Shown here: piece after piece, positions 44,846 through 57,603 of the stretch
Numbering within the stretch: the first letter of the stretch is position 1
How the letters are laid out: every line of letters begins with the position of its first letter
Assembly (NCBI RefSeq): GCF_016583785.1
Contig: NZ_NRRU01000005.1
Coordinates: forward strand, 24,715 to 88,714
Length of the DNA stretch: 64,000 nucleotides
Source: Rubrivivax gelatinosus
Lineage (GTDB): Bacteria > Pseudomonadota > Gammaproteobacteria > Burkholderiales > Burkholderiaceae_C
Direction: 5' to 3'
Notes under the pieces: generated by a model
What the model was told of the DNA's origin: nothing
Database searches by the model: none
Seen by the model: the letters and a program-made list of their open reading frames with translations, nothing else
Translations under genes and position numbers: made by a program

Positions 44846-46230
44846 GAAGCTTTGAGGCTCAGTTCGGCCCAGTCCAACGGCGGTTCGACATCGCCGCGGC
44901 CAACATGTCGCGCCATCACCTCGCACGGCTCACCGTCCTCTTCACGGTCGAAGATGCCATGCATGAGGCTGATGCGCGTCGCCGCGTACTCACCATTCGG
45001 GTCCGAGCGGTAGGGATGCAGGCGAGCCAGCAGCTCATTTATCGCCAGGCTCGCGATCAGCGAGTTCAGCTGGATGACGGCCGGTCGATCTTCCTGGGCC
45101 CCACGGATGTAGCCCTCCGCCAGCAGTTCACGGTACTGCGCAGGGTCGGTACGCTGCAGGCCCGCGGCACGAACCTGTTCGAGGGTGAATTGGTGTCGAC
45201 TCAACAAGCTGGAGCCCCCAGGGCGGATGTAGTGCACCGTGCCACACACCTGGTCGACGCCACCTTGGCCATCCGCCTCGATCTTGACGCCGAGGTCGAG
45301 ATAGGGAATCTCGTAGAACGAGGCGAGCTTGTTCAGCAAGAAGCGGCCGTCGATCGTGTCCATGCAGCCGATCACCACGTCGCAGTCGGAGAGCGCCTGG
45401 ATGACGGTGCGACTGAACAGGGTCTCGGGGTAAGTGGAGACCTGCGTGCCCAGTCCCATTGCCTCGATCGAACGCCGTGCGACGTCGACCTTGAGCCGTC
45501 GATCACGGGCATCGTCCACTGTCGTGTTGAGGATGCGGTTGAGGTTTTTTTCTTCTACCCGGTCCGGATCGACAAGGACAAGTTCGCCGACGCAGTTGCG
45601 CGCTAGTTGCTCAATGACAGGGCTGCCTGTGCCCGAGCACCCCACCACCCCCACCTTCAGCCGACGCAGGCGCTCGAACGTGCCGGCACCGAACGTCTGC
45701 GCCACTCGACGGGCGTATTCCGGCACCGGCGCCTCGGTTGCCCGGCGATAGATGCGAATGTCGTCGCCGACGACGCTCACGGCCGTGAGGTCTTCGAAGC
45801 GGCCGTCTTCGTGCACGACGCGTCCGAAGACGCGGCCATCGTCCATCACGATGACACTGGCGTGGGGCGCCGCACTGTCGGTCCAGGCATAGAGGCTTGG
45901 AAAGAGCGCTAGGTCCGACGCGTCGTCAATTTGGGAGAAGCGATCGAATCCACGGTGCCCGTGGATCTTGACGATGGCCCAGTTGCGCTTGGCTGCTTCG
46001 GCCAACAGAGGAACCAGCACCTGGGTAGGCCAGGTCACCCGGTCCGGGCGGCGTTCGGAGCAGATGCTGTAGGGCACCAACTCGAGCCGACGTACCAGCA
46101 GGCGATGCTTGGTTTCCCCCGCCGCGCGGCCGCAGATCGCGATCGCCACCGCCTCGCATCCATCGTCGGGGAAGAGGTGTTCCAGGAGCGACGCATGTTG
46201 CTCCTCGGTCATCGTCAGCGTGACTGCCAT
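44842..46230 (-). CDS. JAB-domain/E1 (ThiF) fusion protein
   Basis: This 462-residue protein joins two enzyme folds. The N-terminal ~150 residues carry a JAMM-like pattern: Glu26, then His90-Gly-His92, Ser99 and Asp102 (one residue shorter than the classic spacing). The C-terminal part is an E1/ThiF adenylation domain: VGVVGCSGTGSP (196-204), Asp221 in VDPDRVEEKNLNR, Arg232, Lys247 and Asp291. The stretch where ThiF/MoeB enzymes have PG-x-PCYRC reads PGGSSLLS, so the usual zinc cysteines are absent. It should adenylate the operon's ubiquitin-like protein, with the JAB half perhaps removing or maturing it. It starts one base after the E2 stop. Confidence 0.88.
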   Translation of the reverse strand: MAVTLTMTEEQHASLLEHLFPDDGCEAVAIAICGRAAGETKHRLLVRRLELVPYSICSERRPDRVTWPTQVLVPLLAEAAKRNWAIVKIHGHRGFDRFSQIDDASDLALFPSLYAWTDSAAPHASVIVMDDGRVFGRVVHEDGRFEDLTAVSVVGDDIRIYRRATEAPVPEYARRVAQTFGAGTFERLRRLKVGVVGCSGTGSPVIEQLARNCVGELVLVDPDRVEEKNLNRILNTTVDDARDRRLKVDVARRSIEAMGLGTQVSTYPETLFSRTVIQALSDCDVVIGCMDTIDGRFLLNKLASFYEIPYLDLGVKIEADGQGGVDQVCGTVHYIRPGGSSLLSRHQFTLEQVRAAGLQRTDPAQYRELLAEGYIRGAQEDRPAVIQLNSLIASLAINELLARLHPYRSDPNGEYAATRISLMHGIFDREEDGEPCEVMARHVGRGDVEPPLDWAELSLKAS

Positions 46231-46231
46231 T

Positions 46232-46630
46232 TCAAGCCTTCTTTGTTTCGCGCTCCAGCCAGACCTGGACCTGCGCGAAATGGGTCCCCAGATTGTCGAT
46301 ACCCGGCCGCCAGGGGTTGATCGGCGTGCGGTGGCGGCTCCATCGCTGCCAGGTCTTGCCGTCGAAGGTGTCGGGGCTGATGGCCCCGATGGGTCGGCCG
46401 TCGACCAGCGCCAGGTCGGGCAGGAAGTACACCATGTCGATCTGGGACTCAGGGTAGCCAGGCTCAATCCGTACGTACGCCGCGACGGTCGAGACGTTGT
46501 AGCCCGGGGGCACGGGTAAGTCATACAAGACGACGCGTAGAGCGCCCCCGGTCGCCACGAGCTCGTATGGCAAACCCCGGTCTTCCAGCCACTCCATGTC
46601 CTCGGACGGCAGCGTGAACTCGCGCCGCAT
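46232..46630 (-). CDS. E2-like conjugating protein without cysteine (prokaryotic E2 family E)
   Basis: This 132-residue protein has the E2 layout: LRVVLYDLPVPPGYN, then the E2-type YVRIEPGYPESQIDMVYFLPDLAL, and a C-terminal helix RPGIDNLGTHFAQVQVWLERE. It has no cysteine at all, so the normal thioester is impossible. The predicted catalytic region WQRWSRHRT (94-102) offers Ser98 and His100. E2s of this kind are reported for the diverged bacterial Bub pathway, where an oxyester replaces the thioester (recalled, not checked). It lies three bases after the Ubl stop and one base before the E1 start. Confidence 0.85.
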   Translation of the reverse strand: MRREFTLPSEDMEWLEDRGLPYELVATGGALRVVLYDLPVPPGYNVSTVAAYVRIEPGYPESQIDMVYFLPDLALVDGRPIGAISPDTFDGKTWQRWSRHRTPINPWRPGIDNLGTHFAQVQVWLERETKKA

Positions 46631-46633
46631 GGC

Positions 46634-46930
46634 TCAGCCCTCCGTCTGGTCCAGCGGCAGCGTTACGAAGCGCTCTACGCCCGGCTCGCTGAGGTCGACC
46701 TTGTCGCCCAGCCCGATGCGCTGGGGCTGGTTGCCCTTGTTACGCAGGTAGAGTGCGAACTGCTCCGGAGGCGTCTTCCCGGCGAGCGTGAGCAGTTCCA
46801 AGCCCGTCGGCGTTGCCATATGGACTTCGTAGGGTTTCTTGTCGATCTGGATCTTGAAACTGCGCGGCTTGGCCGACTCGCCGGGGGCGTCACCCTTGCC
46901 GGAACCCGATTGCACGTTGTCTTCTTGCAT
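46634..46930 (-). CDS. ubiquitin-like protein (multiubiquitin domain, single copy)
   Basis: This 98-residue protein has a ~22-residue flexible Gly/Ser-rich start and then one multiubiquitin-type beta-grasp domain: FKIQIDKKPYEVHMATPTGLELLTLAG, then RIGLGDKVDLSEPGVERFVTLP. It ends QTEG, leaving a C-terminal glycine ready for adenylation without processing. Other members have several tandem domains; here there is one. It is the first gene of the four-gene operon, with AAGGA before the ATG. Confidence 0.85.
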   Translation of the reverse strand: MQEDNVQSGSGKGDAPGESAKPRSFKIQIDKKPYEVHMATPTGLELLTLAGKTPPEQFALYLRNKGNQPQRIGLGDKVDLSEPGVERFVTLPLDQTEG

Positions 46931-47058
46931 ATGCCTGTCCTTCTGAATTTGCGCCTTTCTCAGGCTCCTGCTTTCATATGCGCATGGCAGGCCTTGGTGC
47001 GGACAAGAAAATATTTGCAGGCGGTGTGTCCGCAGGCGTGGGTTTGCAGCGCATATGC
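46927..47058. promoter_or_regulatory. divergent promoter region with GCATATGC palindromes
   Basis: The 10-bp GCATATGCCT occurs at 46927-46936 (covering the ubiquitin-like gene's ATG) and at 47051-47060 (just before the sigma-like gene's GTG), with a further CATATG at 46974-46979. The core is an 8-bp palindrome. Shared sites at both ends of the gap suggest that one protein controls both transcription units. Confidence 0.5.
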
Positions 47059-47062
47059 CTAA

Positions 47063-47635
47063 GTGGAGCTTCTAGCCATCGAACACCCGACCGACGAAGA
47101 CGTCGCCTCCCACGAGGAAGTCGTACAGGCGCTGCAGTCGCTGTCTGAAGCGGACCTGTTGCGCCTGAAGCAGCTGGCCAAGCTCAGGTGCGCCGGCCTC
47201 CACGTGATGGATTGGGAAGACCTGCTGAACGAAGCCGTGACTCGGGTTCTCGCCGGCAATCGCCGGTGGCCAAGGGCGGTGCCGTTCGTGGCTTTCATGG
47301 CCCAGACCTTCCGAAGCATTGCCAGTGAAGAGTGGCGCCGGCTTGAGGTGGCCAACACCACGTCGGAGAGTGACCTGAGTGATTCCGACGGCACGTCGCC
47401 GCTGGAATCAGCGGCGCTAGACCCGATCCATCCGGGCCGTGAGGTGCTGGCGCGCAAGGCGCTCGAAGAGATCGAGGCCTTGTTCAGCGCCGATCCGTCG
47501 GCGATGGCGGTCCTGCAGGGCTTTGCCCAGGGCTACACGCCTGAGGAAATCATGGGGCAGAACGGCCTCACATCAACCCAATACGCAACGCTCCAGCGCC
47601 GCATCCGCCGCAAGCTGGGCAAACACTTTTCCTAG
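47063..47635 (+). CDS. sigma-70-like (ECF-type) factor
   Basis: This 190-residue protein has a region-2-like segment WEDLLNEAVTRVLAGNRRWPRAVPFVAFMAQTFRSIASEEWRR (about residues 50-93). After an acidic linker comes a helix-turn-helix region-4-like end, YTPEEIMGQNGLTSTQYATLQRRIRRKLGK. It could be a dedicated sigma factor for the adjacent genes. GTG 47063 has no Shine-Dalgarno. It is divergent from the ubiquitin-like operon and followed ten bases later by the next small gene. Confidence 0.7.
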   Translation: MELLAIEHPTDEDVASHEEVVQALQSLSEADLLRLKQLAKLRCAGLHVMDWEDLLNEAVTRVLAGNRRWPRAVPFVAFMAQTFRSIASEEWRRLEVANTTSESDLSDSDGTSPLESAALDPIHPGREVLARKALEEIEALFSADPSAMAVLQGFAQGYTPEEIMGQNGLTSTQYATLQRRIRRKLGKHFS

Positions 47636-47645
47636 GGGTGCAACC

Positions 47646-48017
47646 ATGCCCAGCCGTAGTTCCTCTTTCAAGACGCTCGAGCAGACACTCTCCGGTCTCG
47701 AGCAGTTGGTGCTCCACGCCTCAGACAAAAATCTTCTCAGGGACACCCAAGCAGCCTCCGATGCTGCTCGGGAAGTTGAGCAGCTCATCGCACGTCGCGT
47801 GGCACCGTTAGGCCAAGTCAAGAAGCGCGGCCGGGGCGTAGGTGGCGTAAGTGATTTCGGCTTCCTTGCAGGCATGCGCTCGAGTGGCTCCGGCGCTCCG
47901 GTGAGCGCCGTATATGGGGCTAAAAAGCAGCCCACGAGTGATGAAGTCGAGCAGGTCATCGAGAAGCTGCTGTCTCCCTCGGCGAACAAAAAGAAGGTTC
48001 AGAAGAAGTTCAAATAG
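47646..48017 (+). CDS. small basic hypothetical protein, 123 residues
   Basis: AGGGGTG precedes the ATG. The N-terminal half is helical and mildly acidic (LEQTLSGLEQLVLHASDKNLL...AAREVEQLIARR); the middle is Gly/Arg-rich (KKRGRGVGGVSDFGFLAGM) and the end is strongly basic (ANKKKVQKKFK). No domain is recognised. It is encoded between the sigma-like and proteasome-like genes and probably co-transcribed with both. Confidence 0.6.
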   Translation: MPSRSSSFKTLEQTLSGLEQLVLHASDKNLLRDTQAASDAAREVEQLIARRVAPLGQVKKRGRGVGGVSDFGFLAGMRSSGSGAPVSAVYGAKKQPTSDEVEQVIEKLLSPSANKKKVQKKFK

Positions 48018-48035
48018 TGTTGGTGAGGTGAGGCG

Positions 48036-49376
48036 ATGACGTCAGAAGTTGTTGTCATGAATCGGTTTGGCGTTGCCTTGGCCAGCGACAGTGCCGCCAC
48101 GGTCTACGTGGGAGGCCGTGTGAAGTTCTATCACGCCGACAAGCTTTTCATGTTGTCGCACTTCCATCCTGTCGGGGTGATGGTCTACAACAACTCATCG
48201 CTCCTGGGCGTGCCTTGGGAAACCATCCTCAAGATGTTTCGCGCACAGCTTGCCGACAAGTGCTTTGACACGCTCGAAGAATACGGCACTGAGTTAATCA
48301 AGTACTTGAACGGAAACACTGCGTTGTTTCCGGAAGCTGTTCAGCAGCAGTACTACTGCCACCTGGTGGAGACCCTGTTCAAGGGAATCAAGGACGGGGT
48401 GGACAACGCCTGGATCGAGCGAGGTTCCAGCACGGCTTGGAGTCGTGACGACGAAGACGCGGCTTCGGAGTACAAGTCCGTGCAGGCCAACGTGATTCAG
48501 GAATCCTTGAAGGAGTGGCGACAAAAGCAGGATGTTTCTGCTGACTGTTTCGGCCTTGAGGTTGGAGCCGAACTGGCTGGCATGGCGTCCGGCAAGATCT
48601 CCGACCTTGTGGCCAAGTACTTCCCGTCTGCCGATGGAGCAGATGTCGTGGCGCTCAATGAGTTGGCGCGCTTGGTGGTGACAAAGCAGGAAATCCTGAC
48701 TGAGTCCTTGTCGGGCTTGGTTATTGCGGGCTATGGCAAAGCCCAGCATTTCCCCGTGATGCAAGAGTACACGCTTGGGGAGATCTTCAAGAGCCGCCTG
48801 AAGTACAAACTAGAGCGAACTGAGGCGATAACCTCCAAGCGACCGTCGTTCATCAGGCCGTTTGCCCAGTCAGAGATGGTGGACACCTTCTTGAATGGCG
48901 TGAGTCCTGCTTTTGAGTACGAGGCTTACAAGGAGATCTATGAAGTCGTGATGGCTTCGGCAGAACAGATTATCGATGGCATCCCTCGGATGAGTAAGAA
49001 GGCCAAACAGGCCTACTTGGACAAGGTTGTCCCTCCCAGCGGCGAGGCTGTGCTGGCGGCAGTGCGTAGACTGCGTGATCTGCGCAAACGTAAACATCTG
49101 AAGCCTGTGCTTCAGTCGATCGAGTTTTTGCCGAAAAACGAACTGGCACATGTCGCCTCGTCTTTGGTAAACCTCAGTTCTTTTCAAAAGCGGATGTCGA
49201 TCAGTGAGGACGAAACCGTTGGAGGCCCCATCGACGTCGCCGTCATCTCGAAGGGAGACGGCTTTGTTTGGATTGATCGAAAACACTACTTCAAGCGCGA
49301 ACTGAATCGCCATTTCTTTGGGCACGGCAAGCCCACCCCAGACCAAAACCGCAACGGAGCAGCAGATGACGAATAA
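48036..49376 (+). CDS. proteasome-beta-like N-terminal-nucleophile protein
   Basis: GAGGTGAGGCG just before the ATG fixes the start, so the protein begins Met-Thr. Numbering from this Thr as 1, Asp17 lies in LASDSAAT and Lys35 in ADKLF, matching the Thr1/Asp17/Lys33 catalytic set of HslV and proteasome beta subunits. The next segment (HPVGVMVYNNSSLLGVPWETILKMFRAQL) continues like their second sheet and helix. With 446 residues it is about twice a beta subunit, so a C-terminal domain is added. It is less GC-rich than the core genes. Its family is unnamed to me; proteolysis is inferred. Confidence 0.65.
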   Translation: MTSEVVVMNRFGVALASDSAATVYVGGRVKFYHADKLFMLSHFHPVGVMVYNNSSLLGVPWETILKMFRAQLADKCFDTLEEYGTELIKYLNGNTALFPEAVQQQYYCHLVETLFKGIKDGVDNAWIERGSSTAWSRDDEDAASEYKSVQANVIQESLKEWRQKQDVSADCFGLEVGAELAGMASGKISDLVAKYFPSADGADVVALNELARLVVTKQEILTESLSGLVIAGYGKAQHFPVMQEYTLGEIFKSRLKYKLERTEAITSKRPSFIRPFAQSEMVDTFLNGVSPAFEYEAYKEIYEVVMASAEQIIDGIPRMSKKAKQAYLDKVVPPSGEAVLAAVRRLRDLRKRKHLKPVLQSIEFLPKNELAHVASSLVNLSSFQKRMSISEDETVGGPIDVAVISKGDGFVWIDRKHYFKRELNRHFFGHGKPTPDQNRNGAADDE

Positions 49377-49572
49377 ATCAGCCGAGAGGAGAGCGACCCA
49401 AAGGCAAGAACGTAGTGCGACTGACGCTCACGAGTTTCTTGCGACCGTTGTGTCGGAAGATACCAGGCTCAAAACGGTGCATCGTCTGTCGCTGCAGTCC
49501 GATTCCAAGAAGGCGTCTCCAACCGACGAGACGGTCAGAATATACCGCCATCACTTGCAAGCCAATAAATGA
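49366..49572 (+). CDS. small charged hypothetical protein, 68 residues
   Basis: ATG 49366 overlaps the end of the proteasome-like gene by 11 bases and follows GGAG, so the two are coupled. The product is rich in Arg, Lys, Ser and Thr (TNKSAERRATQRQERSAT) with no membrane segment. It could be a substrate, regulator or assembly partner of the preceding protein. No family is known. Confidence 0.5.
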   Translation: MTNKSAERRATQRQERSATDAHEFLATVVSEDTRLKTVHRLSLQSDSKKASPTDETVRIYRHHLQANK

Positions 49573-49672
49573 AGGGCGCGGAGCTTGAATAGGCGCGGCG
49601 CGGTGTCCAAGTTTCATTGGGCGATAATGTCAACAAGCGCCGCATCTCGGCTTCCGCTCGAAAGGGAATGAA

Positions 49673-49909
49673 ATGAAGTATCCCGACTTCAGCGAATCAA
49701 AGATTCTTCAGGATTTGCCAACGCTGGCCGCTCAGGCCGGCAAGAGGGCCAATGCCCACGCACTGTCAACACTTGGGAAAGTGGTGATGGTTAAGGGCGG
49801 CCACGTTGTCGAAGCGAGCTTGGACGGTTCTGTGCGCGCGCTGTTCGCCGTGAGCCCAGCCACCGTGGTCAAGAAGGGTCTTGTACTCAAGCGCCGCACC
49901 AAGAAGTGA
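49673..49909 (+). CDS. small partner (candidate antitoxin) of the zeta-type protein
   Basis: This 78-residue protein begins MKYPDFSESKILQDLPTL and has a helical Ala-rich first half. A beta-rich segment follows (KVVMVKGGHVVEASLDGSVRALFAVSPA), ending basic (KRRTKK). Its stop overlaps the GTG of the zeta-like gene (GTGA). Short genes in this position are typical partners of stand-alone zeta-type kinases; a neutralising role is inferred. Confidence 0.6.
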   Translation: MKYPDFSESKILQDLPTLAAQAGKRANAHALSTLGKVVMVKGGHVVEASLDGSVRALFAVSPATVVKKGLVLKRRTKK

Positions 49910-50691
49910 CCACCGAGGCGCCTCGACGCATCCGGATGTTTGCCGGCCCGAACGGGTCCGGCAAGAGCACTGTCTTTGATGAACTCCGAAAGTCGTGGAT
50001 CGGCATCTACGTCAACGCGGATGACATCGAGCGCGATTGGAAGCAGAGCAGCATCCTGGAACTGAATCAGTTCGAGCTGAACGCCGAAGCGGCCGCGCGC
50101 CTCCCGGCATTCTTGCAAGCTTCACCTCTGGTAGGCAAAGAGAGGCTTGCCGCTGCTACCGTGACGATGGCAGCGACGCGAGTGTCCATTGAAGGGCTCG
50201 AGATCAATTCCTACCTTGCGGCGGCAACCGCGGACTTCATTCGCTACGAACTGCTGACGGCGGGCAAGTCATTTACCTTCGAAAGCGTGATGTCGCACCC
50301 GGGGAAGGTGGAGTTTCTCAAGCGTGCGCAGCTAGATGGCTATCGCTGCTACCTGTACTTCATCGCGACGGATGACCCAGAGATCAATGTCGCCCGCGTA
50401 GAGCAGCGAGTGAAGCTGGGCGGGCATCCAGTTGCACGAGAACGAATCATCGAGCGATATCACAAGTCGATCCAGTTACTCGAAGACGCGGTAAGCGCGA
50501 CAGACCGGGCGTACGTCTTCGATAACTCGGGGGATCGCCCCGTCCTATTGGCAGAGATCACAGGCGGAGAACAGCTGCAAATCTGCGCGGACCTGTTGCC
50601 TCGTTGGTTCGCCGAGTCTTCTCTGTGGCTCTCGTTCAAGGATGCGTTCGCTCAGCAGCAGGACGTGGCGGGCGACTGTGGCGCGAACTAA
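49906..50691 (+). CDS. zeta-toxin-like P-loop kinase
   Basis: This 261-residue protein has Walker A in RMFAGPNGSGKST (residues 14-22), the following IYVNADDIERDW (substrate-binding Asp/Asp) and SFTFESVMSHPGKVEFLKRA, all typical of zeta toxins. Arg-rich lid positions occur in RVEQRVKLGGHPVARERIIERYHKS. Zeta toxins phosphorylate UDP-N-acetylglucosamine and block wall synthesis, but some family members are harmless kinases. It forms a two-gene module with the preceding small gene, next to gyrB. Confidence 0.75.
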   Translation: MTTEAPRRIRMFAGPNGSGKSTVFDELRKSWIGIYVNADDIERDWKQSSILELNQFELNAEAAARLPAFLQASPLVGKERLAAATVTMAATRVSIEGLEINSYLAAATADFIRYELLTAGKSFTFESVMSHPGKVEFLKRAQLDGYRCYLYFIATDDPEINVARVEQRVKLGGHPVARERIIERYHKSIQLLEDAVSATDRAYVFDNSGDRPVLLAEITGGEQLQICADLLPRWFAESSLWLSFKDAFAQQQDVAGDCGAN

Positions 50692-51239
50692 CCCTTCGGA
50701 TGCGCAGAGCGGCGCGTTGAAGCACTAGGTAATCGGCAGGACAGAGCGGTGAGGAACCGCGAATGTCGCGTTCGTGTCACTGATCAGCCATTGGGCTTGG
50801 CGACCCATATGACAGCTTTCGCTGCATACCGGTCTTTGCCCCCCGATCCGGCAGCGGATCCGTAATCGCGAAGCCCACCAACTCCCGGCAGGCTCCTAGG
50901 TAACGACGACCGCCAGCGCTCCTAGGCGCAGCGATCCACTGCAGCGAGCGTGTTGGAGATCCGTGTCGAACAGGGCCCCGCACGGAACGCTGCGTCAGAT
51001 CGATAGCCGCTCGTCGGCTCTCCGGAGGCGTTTAACCCGAGGACATCTGCGGGGCGCTCAAGGCGGGTCACCCCGTGCCGCGTCCGGCCGGCCGAGCCCA
51101 CCCGCAAAGCGTGCCTGCGCCCCTACAGATGCTCGGCCAACCCCGCCATGTAGGCCAGTCGCCCTAACTTTGTCAGCCAGTCGCCTTTTTGTGGCGCCAG
51201 TCGCAAAAACTCTGGCGCCCTACGGGGAGAACTAGACGC
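50692..51239. other. 548-bp gene-free gap between the accessory region and gyrB
   Basis: No gene is credible here. The left part has mixed composition; the last ~90 bases carry three direct repeats (listed separately). It is the right border of the accessory region. Confidence 0.55.
51154..51204 (+). repeat. three direct repeats of GCCAGTCGC, ~21 bp apart
   Basis: GCCAGTCGCC occurs at 51154-51163 and 51176-51185 and GCCAGTCGC at 51196-51204, with starts 22 and 20 bases apart (about two helical turns). The set lies 36 bases from the gyrB stop. Such regular spacing is seen at the ends of some insertion sequences (IS21-type) and in iterons; no transposase is present, so it is probably a remnant end. 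Confidence 0.45.
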
Positions 51240-55056
<3,817 letters not shown>

Positions 55057-55283
55057 GTCTTCCTCTTTAACTTGGTGGTCGTAGTAGGCAGCGGGGACTT
55101 CTGGGGACAACGCTATTTTCCGCTTTTCCCACAACGTCTTAGCCGGTGCGCAGCGCTGTGGGTCGACAGGTGGCGCGTGACGCAGGTTTTCTGGACAACT
55201 CGGCGGCGGCGGCGCGCGCTGTGCACAAGTGCCAGCTTGTCCCGAAGTTTTCCCCAGGCTGCGGCGCCATCCGGTGACGGCCG
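55057..55283. promoter_or_regulatory. dnaN leader and dnaA-dnaN gap with DnaA-box-like sites
   Basis: On the minus strand the leader has TTGTCCCCAGAA (55110-55099) and CCTACTACGAC (55088-55078), the blocks also found at 21.3 kb. Box-like sites are the TTNTNCACA-type sequence at 55220-55228 (reverse) and TTTCCCACA at 55125-55133. It may include part of the origin or DnaA control of dnaN. Confidence 0.5.
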
Positions 55284-56717
<1,434 letters not shown>

Positions 56718-56852
56718 TGTGGAAATCTTGTTTTGCAGGGGGCGCATTCTACGTGCCGGACGCCAGGGTTCAAGCGAGTTATCCACAGATCGGGAGCCGG
56801 GGGTGTGGTGCCATCCCCTGCAGCGCGACTCAGGGGCATCAGGCGTAACTGA
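56718..56852. other. dnaA-rpmH gap, candidate part of oriC
   Basis: A perfect DnaA box TTATCCACA lies at 56779-56787. The gap between divergent dnaA and rpmH is a common origin position, and two further box-like sites lie inside rnpA (57291-57299, 57326-57334). No clear AT-rich unwinding element is seen here, so assignment is tentative. Confidence 0.45.
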
Positions 56853-56881
56853 TTGACGTTGAACGCATTTCTTGCTGTAAT
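56853..56881 (+). promoter_or_regulatory. sigma-70 promoter of rpmH
   Basis: TTGACG (56853-56858), exactly 17 bases, then TGTAAT (56876-56881). Both boxes are close to consensus, and it lies about 50 bases before the rpmH ATG. Confidence 0.75.
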
Positions 56882-56930
56882 CGAGGGTTTTCCGAATTTC
56901 TTACCCCCTGGCAAGAAAGAGCTCTACATC

Positions 56931-57065
56931 ATGAAGCGCACCTACCAGCCGTCCAAGATCCGCCGCGCCCGCACCCACGGCTTCCTCGTGCGCATGAAGA
57001 CGCGTGGCGGCCGTGCCGTCATCGCCGCCCGTCGCGCCAAGGGCCGCAAGCGCCTCGCCGTCTAA
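56931..57065 (+). CDS. rpmH: 50S ribosomal protein L34
   Basis: This 44-residue basic protein has the invariant [44 protein letters not shown] pattern, read in blocks. It is first of the rpmH-rnpA-yidD-yidC run. Confidence 0.98.
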   Translation: MKRTYQPSKIRRARTHGFLVRMKTRGGRAVIAARRAKGRKRLAV

Positions 57066-57122
57066 GGCCGTACCGGTCCGGCACGCCCCGCGTCGCCGCC
57101 GTCTTACTGCCGCCGAGGCCCC

Positions 57123-57602
57123 GTGCAGCGTCCGGTCCGCCCTCTCGTGCACCCGATGGTGCAGAAGGCCGACTTCGAGCGCGTGCTCGCGACGCCCAGC
57201 CGATCGCGAAGCACTCACTTCGCCGTTCACCACGTGGACGGCGGACCTTGTGCGTCCCGCTGGCATCAGCTTCACCCGGCTGACGCCGAGTTGTCCACAG
57301 GCGACGCACAGAGTGGTGCACAGCCTGTGGATGACTCGCGCCGCGTGGCACCCGATGCCTGCTGGCTCGGCAGCATCGTTCCGAAGCGGCATGCCCGCCG
57401 CTCGGTCACGCGTGTCCTGCTGAAGCGCCAGATCCGCGCGGCGATGGCGCGTCACGCCGATACCCTGGCCCCCGGGCTGTGGGTGGTGCGGCTGCGCGCG
57501 CCGTTCGTGCCGGCGCAGTACCCGTCGGCGGCGTCCGACGCGCTGCGTTTGGCGGCGCACCACGAGCTCGAGCAGCTCTTCGGCCGTGCCCGGCGCGCCT
57601 GA
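57123..57602 (+). CDS. rnpA: ribonuclease P protein component
   Basis: This ~159-residue RNase P protein has an N-terminal ADFERVLATPSR-RSTHFAVHHV, the RNR-like signature region SVTRVLLKRQIRAAMARH and a C-terminal WVVRLRAPF-PAQYPSA...L-HELEQLF. An insert of ~40 polar residues in the middle holds two DnaA-box-like DNA sequences. GTG 57123 is used; ATG 57156 is an alternative. It begins 57 bases after rpmH. Confidence 0.85.
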   Translation: MQRPVRPLVHPMVQKADFERVLATPSRSRSTHFAVHHVDGGPCASRWHQLHPADAELSTGDAQSGAQPVDDSRRVAPDACWLGSIVPKRHARRSVTRVLLKRQIRAAMARHADTLAPGLWVVRLRAPFVPAQYPSAASDALRLAAHHELEQLFGRARRA

Positions 57603-57603
57603 G

